Source: Artocarpus heterophyllus (lineage: Eukaryota; Streptophyta; Magnoliopsida; Rosales; Moraceae). Taken from it: 64,000 bases of DNA. Shown here piece by piece: positions 1 through 12,060 of this stretch (position 1 is the stretch's first letter; every line of letters begins with the position of its first letter). The position numbers and the translations under genes were made by a program. Under the pieces are notes generated by a model that saw only the letters and a program-made list of their open reading frames with translations, made no database searches and had not been told where the DNA came from. The DNA lies in contig CM046333.1 of NCBI GenBank assembly GCA_025403435.1, positions 16,455,770 through 16,519,769 of the forward strand, read 5' to 3'.

Positions 1-797
1 GTCGATTGTCACTGTTGTTGTTGCACTGGTGGTTATGAGCAGCAAGAGCAGAACCTTCTAGGGTTGGAATAGAGTTTTGGGATCCCAACATAACCTTCTT
101 TCTACTTTCTTCACGGCGAACTTCAGAAAACGCCTCTCGGGGACTTGGAAGAGGCTTGATTCCCATCACTCTCCCTCTAACCTCGTCAAGATTTTTGTTG
201 AGACCGAGTAAGAACTTGAACGTTCGTTTCTGCTCCAAAATTTTCCGATATAATGCTGTCTTCAGAACACTTCCAGTTGTGGATTTCGAACATGTCGAGT
301 TGCTGCCAGAGACGAGTCAGATGGTTGAAGTACTGGGTTACCGTGAGATCTCCTTGGCGTAAATCGTGCAGGTTTGCTTCAATTTCGAACAGTTCTGCGG
401 TGTTTTCAGTGCTTGAATATGTCTCCCTTACGGCGTCCCAGATTTCCTTTGCGGTCCCATAGAGAAGAAAGTTCTCCCCAATGTCGTTGTTCATTGAATT
501 AATTAACCACGACATTACCATATGATTTTCAGCCTTCCAACTCCTGAATCTGGGGTCATCCTTCTTTGGAATTGCGACCTCACCTGTGAGGTAGTCGTCC
601 TTGCCTTTTCTGCAGATATACATCATTACGGACTGGGACCACTGAAGGTAGTTGTGCCCGTTGAGTTTGTGGCTGGTGATAAGAATAGAAGTGGATTCTG
701 TTCCTCCATGATTGTTCCCGGTGGGTGGCGGTTCTGGGTTAGAGGTCACTTCAGACGAGGAGCTTTGTCTCTCAACAGCCATGCCGTATTTTGTCAT
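1..797 (-). pseudogene. Copia gag (Retrotran_gag_3 / UBN2-like), frameshifted
   Basis: Starts at ATG 797 on the minus strand, 28 bp inside the primer-binding site. Residues 37-60 have the N-terminal Copia gag signature (LNGHNYLQWS), followed by a UBN2-type helical region containing EIWDAVRETYSS and LTRLWQQLDMFE. The open frame ends at 186, but the expected gag sequence continues in another frame from about position 255 to the left edge (KILEQKRTFKFLLGLN, then RVMGIKPLPSPREAF). I infer one frameshift near 250-262. Capsid/nucleocapsid role in retrotransposition is family knowledge. This copy is probably dead. Confidence 0.88.
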
Positions 798-837
798 GGG
801 GAATTAAGTTTTCAGAGAGAGAGGGGCTCTGATGCCA

Positions 838-1173
838 TGTAGAAATCAGAAAATAATTCTATGTAGAAATCAGAAAATAATTCTACTACTTTCTTTATTG
901 GATAAATCAGATATACATATAGGCAGGCTGCTGATTTGCAAGCCACAAAAACAGGGGCTGATTAAACTAACGGAGGATATTCCTCCACTAATTAAGGAAA
1001 GAAATTATCTTTATTACAGCATAGCAAAAAATAAGGGATAAGATCCCTATAATCCTTAATTGATTAAGGATGAAAATAAGGGATAAGATCCCTATAATCC
1101 CTAATTGATTAAGGATGAGAATAAGGGATAAGATCCCTATAATCCCTAATTGATTAAGGATGAGAATTCCACA
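838..1173 (-). repeat. Copia LTR (about 336 bp) with internal tandem repeats
   Basis: On the plus strand it begins TGTAGAAATC directly beside the primer-binding site and ends GAATTCCACA, so it has TG...CA ends and imperfect inverted termini. A 24-bp unit is duplicated at 837-884. A 45-bp unit (AATAAGGGATAAGATCCC...) is repeated three times in tandem at 1030-1074, 1075-1119 and 1120-1164; copies 2 and 3 are identical. The right boundary rests on the CA end only, since the partner LTR is not visible. Confidence 0.75.
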
Positions 1174-1490
1174 GTTATGATGCATCTGTGTTTCATTCTT
1201 TGTTTTAATTTGAAGTTTAAATCTAATAGAATTTCATTTGTTCTAAGCAATTATGAGCATATTATGTCAGACTTACCATGCGTCATCTGCTTAACTATCT
1301 GTGTTACAAATATCTAGTACACCTGATGGTTGTTTTGGTCCTCAAGTGCGTCGAGAATTCAGAAACAAGTCTTAACTTGGAAAAGAATGGACGCATTAGG
1401 ACCTATTGAAGACATGCGCTGCCTATTTTTCTCAAATTTGATCTTTTTTCCTTCAGAAGTACATAATTGAAAATTTATCATCGTGAGCAG

Positions 1491-4073
1491 GGGCCTCATT
1501 CTGATTTCAGTGGTCCAACTTCTGGGAGCACGGCCTGTGTTGCTATTATAAGGAACAAGCAACTTGTTGTTGCAAATGCTGGTGATTCTCGTTGTGTCAT
1601 ATCCAGGAAGGGGCAGGTATTTCTTTACATTATTATTTCCATATTTGTTTTCGAACCAGGAAATTGCATCTTATTTTAATTGCGTTACCGTATATGGTTC
1701 CCATTTATCTTAAGTTTTTGCATGGTATTAACTTTTAAGCACTTTATGGTTTATGCAGTTGAGCTTATGCTCTATTCCGTCACTTATTGTCTTCTGCTTC
1801 TTACTCTGGCTTCTCTTTGCCAGGCATACAATCTGTCTAGGGATCACAAACCCGATCTTGAGGCCGAGAAGGAAAGAATTTTAAAAGCTGGTGGTTTCAT
1901 CCATGCAGGACGTGTTAATGGAAGTTTAAATCTTGCAAGAGCTATAGGTAAATTACCTGGACGTTACTGGGAAAACGCGTTACTTTTTTTAATGGAGTGG
2001 AACTTCAATGTTTTAGGTTGGGTTTCTTTGGTTACTTTCATGTTATGATTATTTTGATTATATACTGCAGGGGACATGGAATTCAAGCAGAACAAGTTTT
2101 TGCCTGTTGAAAAGCAAATTGTAACTGCCAATCCAGATATAAACACTGTAAGTAAATAAATGCCCAGGGTTTGACAAAGTCATGTTTATTAATTCTTTCA
2201 TCCTGTATTTGATCTTCTTTTTTTAGTTTTATGATTATTATTATTATTATTATTTTATAATTTTGTTGAATTAGGTTGAGCTCTGTGATGATGACGAATT
2301 TCTGGTGCTGGCATGTGATGGCGTCTGGTTTGTATCTTTTGCTCTTCTACCATGAAGTTAAAGTTAAATTTGTCTCCGAGTTTGTTTTCTGCTTTTCTGT
2401 TTTTTCTTTTTCAGACGAGTAGTTTTCCGAGTTAGCTATATAGCCTATGCCTATATCAGAATCATCTGCAAATGCTAATATCAATGCTATATTTTGCACA
2501 AAAAAGTGTTTTGCTAATATGTTATTTTGATTTGTACTTTGATGCCTTATACTATTTTGTGTTATATCTATCTTGGTCATAATCATCAAGCTTTGAAAGC
2601 TGTAAAACTAAACTTTTAAACTGAAAGTCAATCTATCAACCAATAGCAATCACATATCAGAATTTGGCATATGCTATACCTGGTGTCAAATTTTGTTACC
2701 AAGTATAACATATATCAAATTTAACACCAAGAATACATACATATATATATATATATATATATTTTCTTAAATTAACACCAAGAATAGTATTGGTTTGGAC
2801 AATAATTTTCCTACTCAAATGCTAAAATTTTACATTGGCACGCTAATTTAACATTACATTGGAGGTGCTTTTGGTACGGTAATATATTTCTTGCTTTGTA
2901 ATTATTTAATAATGGTTGTTTTAATCACTTGTTAGGGTAAAATTTTTGTTGGAAAGTGTTCTGAACGAGGATTGACCGGTATTTTCGCTAATTGTAGGGA
3001 TTGCATGTCAAGTCAACAACTTGTTGACTTTATACATGAACAGCTACACTCCGTAAGTCCATCCGTCTTTTTTTCTTTCTCAAGCATTTTAAACCACTTC
3101 AACTGCTATTTCATCTGCTCTTTCCGCAAAAGCCAAGAAAACTATAGGCAATTCCGAGTGTTGATTGTCAGTAGCTTTGAGAAGACGAGCAATTTTTCTT
3201 TATTTACTGCTTATCTGTTGTTGTTTTCTATTCTAGTGTTGTTTATATATTGTCGTTTCTTTCATTGCTGTTAATCCCTCCCTTCTGATGTCGTTTTTTG
3301 ATGTGTCTGTCGTTATCCTTCCGTTGTCGCTTGTCTTTAAAGTGTTTGTGTCGTTTTCTACTGTAGTTGTCCACTTCTGGTCGTTTTGCCTGCCGTTTTT
3401 ATTTTTATTTTTATTTATTTTTTATTGTTCCTGCTGTTGTCTACTCTTTTTTCTTGCCTTTTTATGTGTATGTTGATTTTTTTTTTATTAATTTTGGGCT
3501 TTATTTTTATTGTTGTTTTTAAACGCTAATGATGTTGCAGGCGTCTCAGAGTCTCATTTTTACTTGAGTTGTCGTTTCCATTACCGCCGCTTATCATACT
3601 TGTCGTTTTTCTTGTGTCACTTTCTCTTTTATTGTCGTTTTTAGTGTGTAGCTCGTTTGTTGTTTTATTGTCGTTCCAATGTCTCTCTCTCTTTCTCTCT
3701 CTAATGGTCTTTGACGCTTTTTTCTAACTCGTCTTTTACACGGCAGTAGGCAGTAGCACTGAGCGACTGCCCTCTCTTGTTGTGCTAAGAACCACTACTT
3801 TCCTCTGTTTGTAGTGAACCACTCACTAGTTTATTGGTTCTGTTGACGCCTGACATCAGTAAAATCATGCAGGAAAACAAGCTCTCTGCGGTGTGCGAGC
3901 GAGTTCTTGACAGGTGCTTGGCACCGTCGACGGCTGGCGGCGAGGGATGCGACAACATGACCATGATCTTGGTGCAGTTCAAGAAACCTCTGCAGCCAAC
4001 TGCCTCTGCAGATGAGCAGCAATCCTCGCCGTCCACCGAATCGAAACCTGCCGGAGAGTCTGAATCAAGCTAG
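1491..4073 (+). CDS. Protein phosphatase 2C, C-terminal exons (gene 5'-truncated by window edge)
   Basis: Mg/Mn-dependent Ser/Thr phosphatase. Six exons join in frame with GT-AG introns: 1491-1616, 1824-1947, 2071-2147, 2275-2327, 2998-3052 and 3873-4073, giving 211 residues plus stop. PP2C motifs in order: [43 protein letters not shown] and EGCDNMTMI; the last two carry metal-binding Asp residues. The N-terminal motifs (RxxMED, DGHGG) must lie in exons left of the window, beyond the antisense Copia element. The sequence closely resembles Arabidopsis At2g25070/At4g31860-type PP2Cs. The tail after residue ~190 is Ser/Glu/Pro-rich, as in that clade. No stop or frameshift is seen, so the visible part looks functional; whether the gene still splices across the Copia insertion cannot be told. 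Confidence 0.95.
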
Positions 4074-4666
4074 TGGGTGCACTACCCGCAAAGATCAGAT
4101 TTCGCGCACGCAATCCCTTGTTAAACGAGATTACAATTGCGCTCAACTCCCACATATTGTTGTCGTTTCTTGGTTCTGTAATTGTATATGGTGCAACATG
4201 AAAAATGGTGGATTAGCTATTCGGGGGAAAAAAAAATCGTTTTTGTGCTCCTTGTGTGTTTAGTTTTGAAAACCAACATCACAACCTGAATATTTGTACA
4301 GAATTTTTAACCCATAAGATCTTTGAACACGGCATGTGCAGAGAAAGTTGCTAAAAAATTTCCTTCTCTTTCTATCTCCTAGCCATTTTTTTTTAACCTC
4401 TATATCTTCAAGAGTATGTTCAGATTTATCCCATTAATGTTTGGGGCGTTCTAATTCGTAAACTAAAGAAAAGATTAGGAGAAAATTGAGTTTATACAGA
4501 GGAACATGGAAACTAGAAAATTGAAACAAATATTGCCTTGCATAGGCGATATTAGCGAATCATGCCATCATTTCTCTTCATCATGGAAAAATGTGATTTC
4601 ACAGGTGCGTTCCAAATTATTAGGGGAAAAAAAAAAAAGTAATAAACGTTCACATTAGGTTTTTGC

Positions 4667-4971
4667 GAGTAAATTGTATTGTTACATATTAAACTAATTT
4701 TTTATTTCATAATGCATCTTAAACTTTTAATTTTGACAAAATACACCTTGAACTTAGAAATCATTGATAATTTTTTATTTTTATTTGGAATTTTCTTTTG
4801 TTTTTTTTTTTCTTAAAATGACGAGCTTTATTTTTTAAAAAACTCATCTAAGAATCTTGTGACTAAAACCACCTATTTCTTTTAACGCGATGCATTTTGT
4901 CACAATTAAAGGTTCGGGGTGCATTATGTAAGAAGCGAATAATTTGATATGTAACAGTACAATTTACTTCT
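4667..4971. mobile_element. Fold-back MITE, about 305 bp
   Basis: Long terminal inverted repeats of about 85 bp. The left arm begins GAGTAAATTGTATTGTTACA and the right arm ends TGTAACAGTACAATTTACTTC. Both arms also share a GACAAAATACACC / GACAAAATGCATC-type segment. No coding capacity, so a non-autonomous DNA element. Superfamily not determined. Confidence 0.75.
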
Positions 4972-6028
4972 TTTTTGTTGCCATAATTAGAACGAGTGAG
5001 CAAAATATGGTCCTGGATAAATTTGACAAGTCTTGCTCCCTTTTAAAAGCCTGAGCAAGTTTTTATCTGTTGTTTTTCTTCTGTTTTAGTCCCAACAAGT
5101 GTAAATTTGATTCAATATCAATCACAGAATTAAGTTATTCATTAGCTTCACTTTTTCTTTGGTTTGCAAAATATCATTTTTACATGATAAAAAACGATTT
5201 GACCTTTTGTTCATACAGCAACACCAGAAATCCAAAATAAAGAAAAGAATGTAAAAGTTAAAAATTTTCCTGTTAAAGTAATCCACCAACTCACCAGCCA
5301 AAACGAGTTTTTTTTTTTTTTTTTTGCTTGAGAGCTCATCTGCCAAGAAGTTGCTAAAAAGTCCTCCTGGATATTTTTAAGCCACCCAGGTGTTTTTGCA
5401 TGGCAAAGAAAGGCGTTTGTTATCGTTGTTTGGGCGCAGCTTCTAGAAGGTCAGACAACTGCCGTGGTCGCATAATTATTACCGAGGAAAGGCATTGTTT
5501 GATGGCATTAGTAAACAACAAAAAACTAGAGCATTAACATCAAAACGTAGCCATGAAAATACTTTGAAATCTTTACCAATGACCTGTAACCCACCAATTT
5601 CCTGAGAGGTTACTTTAATGACACAACACCATCTGTGCCCACTACCTCAAACAGAAACAACAAAAGTTTTCTAGCCACCAATACTAGGCTCCCCCCACAA
5701 TTGCACCATCAAGATTCTGATAAATCCTTTTTGCAATTAACTTCAGAGCCTGTATAATTGCAAAGGACAATTTGTTGACACTTTTTAACGCGGCAAAGTA
5801 CCATATATTTTCTCTTTCGCTGGATTCAAGTTTCAGATTAGAAACTTTTTGGAGAAAGAAACCTTAATTGGGTCAAAAGCACATTATTTACGTTGCGTAG
5901 TGAGATTAAAGAGTACTAGTGATGTCCACACAAAACGACAATGAGTTAAGTTGGATAAGTCTATGTTGTTTAAGCGTTAATTGGTCCTTTTATCTCGTGG
6001 GATTAATTTCAAATTTCACATTCAATGT

Positions 6029-6061
<33 letters not shown>

Positions 6062-6198
6062 CACTTTGTTCTTTGCGTCTCAAAATAACCTAGAACTCTT
6101 GTGAATGTATAATAAGTTATAATTTCTAATCTTTTATAGTTTTAACTATTTTTTAATTTATTTTTCCATTATTAGACACTACAAAAAGTATCATTCGA

Positions 6199-6303
6199 AG
6201 CCTGTTTGGTTCGAGTATTTGAATGAAGATTTAAATTTTTGTGAGAGAAAATACTGTAGCAAAATGATTCGAATCGTGATTCAAATATCCAACCAAACGG
6301 GCT
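6199..6303. mobile_element. Short MITE with AGCCTGTTTGG termini, 105 bp
   Basis: Ends are AGCCTGTTTGG and CCAAACGGGCT (inverted repeat, one mismatch over the first 11 bases), and the inverted similarity continues through GTATTTGAAT. The centre contains AAAATACTGTAGCAAAAT. A related copy is at 28805-28920 with the same centre. Confidence 0.75.
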
Positions 6304-7126
6304 ATTTCAATTTCAACATTAAGATTAAAAAGTTGGATAAAACAACAAGGCTACCATACTTATTTTTTATTTACCTAATATTATAAAAATTATCGTAAAT
6401 ATTATTTAACTTTTTATATAGTAAGTAATTAAATCTAGTTCTTCTTGGAACAAAATAAAATATTTGAATTTTAAGCACTTATTTTGTTTTAATTTTTTCT
6501 TTATTCTATATTCTAAAAAATAATTATAAAATTGTATTTATTATTTCATTGTCATAGTATTAAAGTGATTATTTTAATTACGATAAGCAGTATAATAATA
6601 TGTGCATATTTACTATATTTTAAAACACAAAAGTTGCTTAGAAGGCAATAAATAAACTTTTAATAACTCAAGCTAGTTTTGTGTTTAAGTAACTGTGTGA
6701 ATGAGATTTGTAATAAATCTGATTATGAATCATGTATTTAAATAAAGCAACTTATTCTTATTCTGAATCCTACCCACTCCAAATTTTGTCAGTTTCAATC
6801 ACTCATAAGTAAACACATCATGATTGTTATAAACTCTAGTATACACAACGACAAGCCAAAAAATCTTTTTAGGAGAGTAACGAATTAAACTAAAATTTCG
6901 AATTAAAAAATATTTTAACAATCTAGTTTAATTAAACAAACTTGTCATCTAGTTCAATTCACTTTTTAAAGTTTAAAGTCATTACAATTCTGAAGTTATA
7001 TTGTAGTGTAATCTATTTTTGTTTTATTTAGGTTTTAAATTTAAAAATGAGCATACTAAGAAGACAAAATTTAGTACATAATTAAAACATTTAAAATATT
7101 AGTGAGTGTACTTTAATGTTAAAAAT

Positions 7127-7302
7127 AATGCTAGGAATACCAGCTCTAATATCAACTTTTATCCCAACTTATGAGTTATCATTAATATATTGGTAGATGT
7201 ACTTTATTGATGTCGCAATCTTTTAAACACCTATCAATAAAAACAAGACACTTTATAAGTTGATATACAAATTGAGATTAGAGTTCGTATCCCTAGCATT
7301 TT
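7127..7302. mobile_element. Fold-back MITE, about 176 bp
   Basis: The left arm AATGCTAGGAATACCAGCTC is inverted at the right end as GAGTTCGTATCCCTAGCATT, and the pairing extends about 50 bp per arm (CTAATATCAACTTTTATCCC on the left). No coding content. Confidence 0.7.
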
Positions 7303-7491
7303 CTAGAAGAAATTTATTTAAAAAGGGAAAATTCCTTGTTTAGTCAAGCTACTGTGTTTGCTTCTTCTATTATTCTAATATGTAAAGTGTCCCTTGTATT
7401 TTTAAATCAGTTATAAAAGTAGCCATTTAACTTGCTAAATTTTTTAAAATATCCAACCACCCTTAATAATTTATATTTTATATATATAGAA

Positions 7492-7657
7492 GGTGTTTAG
7501 AAATATAGTTGAAATTATGAGTTAAGATTAAATGTTAAAATATTGTAGCATGTAAGAGTTTTATACTATATCATATTTTTGCTTTATACTATAATATATG
7601 AGAGTTTTATAATGCAACAATTAGAACTAATAAATTAGAGTAGCTTTGCCAAACACA
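7492..7657. mobile_element. MITE of the 'GAGAGCTTTACA' family, copy 1
   Basis: Begins GGTGTTTAGAAATATAG and ends GCCAAACACAC. The core has two AAGAGTTTTATACTA-like blocks either side of TTTTTGCTTTATACTAT. The same layout recurs at 16532, 17318, 19532, 25380, 26406, 33207 and 51991. Confidence 0.65.
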
Positions 7658-8175
7658 CTCATAATTGCAGCATCCCCCAAGTATGAGTTCTTAAGTGCGA
7701 TGATAGGTGGCTCTGCTCTTGACTATATACATAAAGATACTATAGAAAAAATTTTCACAAAATGAGTCAATTTCTTTTTTTATTAAAACGAAATTAAAAG
7801 AGGGCAATAAGGCAATTTCTCTTATAGGAATAAAAAATATACCCAACGATAAATATTTATCTTTCAACCTTCAAATCTATTGAAAAGAATAATTTTGACT
7901 AGTTTTAACAGCTTCAAAACATACATTACCTGTTAAGATCATAACTTAATTATAAGTTAAATAGTAGAAAAAGATTAGTAAATCGACTTAATGTATTCTG
8001 CGGTACTATTGATGTACTTTTTTGAGAATTAAAATCAAAAAAATCTTTTTCACTCTTATAGAGTTAAAATCTCACTATTTACAAAATAATAGACTTTAAT
8101 CTAATTTATAGTATATTTTTTAAATTAAATTTTATTATTTTCTTAATAACGGGCTATAGCCTCTTCAAACTAATC

Positions 8176-8300
8176 AGAAGCACTCTTAAAACCTACATGA
8201 TTTTGAAATGCAACAGTTGCAACGCATTCGAGATTAAATAGAAGTGCTCTTAAAACGGATAAGATTTTGAAATGCAATAGTTGCATCGGTTTCGAGTATC
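8176..8300. repeat. Tandem duplication, period 64 bp
   Basis: The unit starting AGAAGCACTCTTAAAAC at 8176 recurs at 8240 as AGAAGTGCTCTTAAAAC. Both copies run through GATTTTGAAATGCAA to a TTCGAG end, with several substitutions between them. Confidence 0.8.
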
Positions 8301-9949
8301 AATCAACAGGGACTGCAGTGACTAGCAGTGAAGTGAGTAGATTCTGACTCCCTAGGCCCCAGTTCGCCACCGGCATTTGATAAAATTGCGGCACAGAATC
8401 CAAGAGATCCCCAGGAAAGAGACTTGCCGCTTAATCCTTCAGCAGTTACCAACTTCGAGTCAAAAAGTTAAATAATATTACTGTCTTTATTAAGTATAAT
8501 TATAATTATTTTGCACTGATTTGGGCTCTAGTCAATGGGAAGCTTTTGCCTGACTTGTTTATTTCCTATCTGTGTGTTTTGCAGCTGTTTTCCTCATTTC
8601 CGCTTTTCTTGGTCCAAATTATTACTTTAATTCTAGCTATATTAATTTTGATTAAATGCCTTTATAACGATACATATATAAACACTCATATATATTGTAC
8701 CCAAAAAAATGTTTTCTCAAAAAAAAAAAAAAAATGCATGATCTATTGTTTCTTTCCAATAAAATGGGAACGATGTATAAACCTTGGTCCTAGCTAATAC
8801 TAATTTATCTATACTTGTATACTCTAAACTCAATGCGGGCCTAAAAATTGTCTTTTTTACAATGTTAACAATTTTTTTTTTTTAAATTAAAGCAAAAATT
8901 TGTCGGTTGGACAAAGGTTGTTGTTCTCGTTCAGTGAACCAAAATGATGATTATGACTCCATGGACTTGTATTACGCAATTAATTAAAACGCTCAAATCT
9001 TTTCCATAAAAAAGTTAAAACATAAATAATTTTCTTACAATTTCTTGACTTGAGAAGGGGTGTTCTGTCGGTTAATTTTGTTTCATAGTTCTTTTTTCCC
9101 GTTAAAGCAATCCGTTAAAACGAGCAATCTACTTTTTTGTCACTAGATATGGATGAAATAAGATATCTATATCAGTCCATGATAATATATATATATATAT
9201 ATATATTACAAATACCGATACTGACGTAAATAGCGTTAACATATAAAGAGACTCAACCATGAACAAAAAACCGGATTTACCAGTAATTTCGAATGAAAAT
9301 GCTCAACGGAGAGAAACATGTATCAAGTTTTGACAATAGAAAACCAAATAAGTGCATCAAATTTTAAACACACATATGTTACTAGTATTGTCAAAGATAA
9401 TTTAAATTATATGGAATGACTAATTTTAATCTTGGTTATAAATTGGCTACTGATAGAAATTTGGATAATTCCCTCTCTTAACAGCCACACCTCATCTTGT
9501 GAAGCCTGCTAGAGAGATACATGCACAAAAAATGCATCAAATTTTGATAATGTTCCAAAATCGGCTCTTTGCTTTTTTTCCCCATATAAATTTATTTACA
9601 GTATCCATTTATAGTAAATACTGCGGAAGAAAGTCATGTTCCCAGAACAGCACATATTTGATCAAACAAATAGAACCCAAAATGTAAACAGAAAGAAAAA
9701 CACCAATAAAATTTTCCACGCTATAGGCAGTGGTGCCGTCAAAAGTGCATAAACTTTGAACGACAAAAGAAAAGGCTTTGAAGGAGACAATATGGATTTG
9801 ATAACTTTTGTTTATACATGTGACTTTGGGTCAATGGAGCTCCTGGTCAAGAATCTCCTAGTCATCAACGCGGATTCCGTATACATACATATTTACATGA
9901 TGTACGTGTATATATTTGGGCAGTCATAATCTTGGAAAGTTGACAAAGA

Positions 9950-9980
<31 letters not shown>

Positions 9981-11317
9981 GTATAATATAATATAGAAAT
10001 GGCCATGTTGATTATTACTGCCATTGAAAATGAATTTTCAAAATCGTATTAATGTTTGCTTAAGAATAAGAATGGCTGGAGTTTAATTACGCTAAAGAAT
10101 AAAAGATAGTTGAGACTTGGTAAGATCCAGCTGTACTTTTGATATGTGCAAAGTAGCAGACGCATGGGCTTATTGGAATATGCCATTGAGTTGGTACCCA
10201 ATAATAATATATATTATACAGACATCTGACTTGTATATACTAATTTGTCTCTGTGTTTTGGTCACTAAGAGCAAAGCCCATGTCTATGCCCTTGAAGCTC
10301 TTGTACTTATTGAGACCTTTGGTTATGTCCACTATGTGGACCCCCATATTAGAATTTTCAATGTACAACTTACTTTGAAAATATGCTTTAATTCACAAGA
10401 ATGTATTACACATATATGTCTTTTGTACGTGGTAGTGCAATGATTACATCATTAATGAAATGTTCAACATTAATGCTCAGAGATTTGATTTGATGTTTTT
10501 GATGTTACCCTGATCACTAATTTGAAAGGCAAAATTTCTTTCCAAGCACCGTGAGTGTTGGCGGAGACACTGCTTATAAAACACTTCAAAAAAAAAAAAA
10601 TATTGCCCACCTCTTTTTTTTTTTTTTTTGAGTTTCTTTAATAGGAATTTTTATTAATAACGCACGTTTTGAAACTGTTAAATTTATATTTTTTTTTTTA
10701 CAAATTTAATGGCTAAAAGATAAATAGCTACAAGTAGGTAATTTCTTCTTCCACTAGAAAAATGCTTTTTGTTTTGTTTTTGTTTTGTGTTTTTTTTTTC
10801 CAGTAAAATAGGAATTGAATTAGCTTAGATAACGTCGGATGACGATCACAACAATATAGACTAAAGAGGAGATGCATAGTAGTTTATGTTGTATATATAT
10901 AATTCAGTAATAGCAGTTTATTTTACCATGTGGATGGGCTACTTGGAGTTAAATGTCCCATGGGAGTTATATTTCCAAGCGTATCCAATGATCATCCAAG
11001 CGTGTACAAGAAGAACAATCAAGCATACGTGCGCAGGGTGCCAAGGTGATCAAGAGACGGCCCTAAGTTAAAGGTACAAATAAAACAAGTCTATAGAAAA
11101 ATTCCTTTCATCTTTCAGGTTAAAACTCTAGCACTCATAACATAGAATGCTTCAATTTGATATATAATATATGTTTTTAACTCTATAAGATTAAACAGGA
11201 ATACTCAAGTCTATAAGATAAAATCTGTACCTTTTTCTTTTCGATGAAAAATATGCTTTGAACTTGTTTAGTAATAATAAGTTATAGTGGCCTTGAAAAA
11301 ATATTAACTGATTAAAA

Positions 11318-12060
11318 CTAGAGCTAGAATTTTATTTCAAGAGACATAAACTAAGAATGAGAAAGACTTTACAAACCACTATTTTTAGAAGGGTAGTTGC
11401 AAGTGTAGTCCAGCAGTAATACCACACTTGACTACACACAAGATATGGAGTTCGAATCCTCCCATCCTCAATTTCAAAAAGAAAAAAGTCAGAAGGACAC
11501 ACATATTTAATTTGTTGAAATTTTTGCTAAGTGAATGTAAATTTTTCTTAAAAGTTTAGTTTTTTCTTGATTTTCTACTATTTTTTTAAAATTTAGTTTA
11601 GTTAAATAAGTAAAAGTAGAACACTTTAAAAAAATAATGTTGATAACGCAAAACCGATAATAAATTATTAATTAGGGAGCACAAAAGAGAATATAGTATT
11701 TAAAAAGATTGCATGAAGAGGTTTAAGGAGAAATACATTCAAGAAAATTTTTTTAGTGCAATTAGGAAAATGGATACATGAAGGCCATATTTACATATAT
11801 AAAAAATAACTCTACTTTAGAGAACTAAAGAAAAATAATAAAAATAAATATACTCCCCTAGAAAAAAAAACTTAAATTAAGGCACATTTGAAAAGCATTA
11901 TTGTAATAGGTGCAAATTGAAAACAAAAATTTAACAAGACACATATAAAAATTATTTTAATAGGAATAAATTAGAGAAAAAGTTTGTTAATGGGTGGCAT
12001 ATATAAAATTTTGCGGATAACAAAGGGCACATATGAAAAGTATTAAAAACCTATTGTGCA
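11318..12060. repeat. Dispersed AT-rich repeat, copy A (interrupted by a SINE)
   Basis: Starts AGAGCTAGAATTTTATTTC and is similar over about 200 bp to 31727-31935 (GGAGCTAGGATTTTGTTTC). The shared part continues with CATAAACTAAGA / TATAAACTAAGA and AGAAGGACACACATA / AGAAGGATACACATA. Copy A contains a SINE that copy B lacks. The 3' part has three loosely repeated GGCACATATGAAAAG-type units. Family unknown to me. Confidence 0.55.
11393..11490 (+). mobile_element. Short tRNA-derived SINE with 6-bp target-site duplication
   Basis: It contains a Pol III box A-like TAGTCCAGCAGT (11406-11417) and a box B-like AGTTCGAATCC (11449-11459), with tRNA-like spacing of 31 bp, followed by a short A-rich tail. 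AGAAGG flanks it at 11387-11392 and 11491-11496, as expected for target-primed insertion. The related repeat at 31.7 kb lacks this block, which supports insertion. Confidence 0.6.

Larger units (their letters stand above)
1..1173 (-). mobile_element. Copia-type LTR retrotransposon, 5' part, running off the left edge
   Basis: Read on the minus strand, the order is LTR (1173-838), primer-binding site (837-826, TGGCATCAGAGC, one mismatch to the usual tRNA-Met type TGGTATCAGAGC) and a Copia gag (797 onward). The rest of the element and its second LTR are outside the window. It lies antisense to the PP2C gene and ends 317 bp before the first visible PP2C exon, so it probably sits in a PP2C intron. 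A frameshift in gag suggests it is inactive. Confidence 0.88.

Noticed and set aside
2972..3476. Open frames in the last PP2C intron
   Set aside because: Phe/Ser-rich translations of a T-rich intron; the first overlaps a true exon only by carrying its reading frame into the intron.
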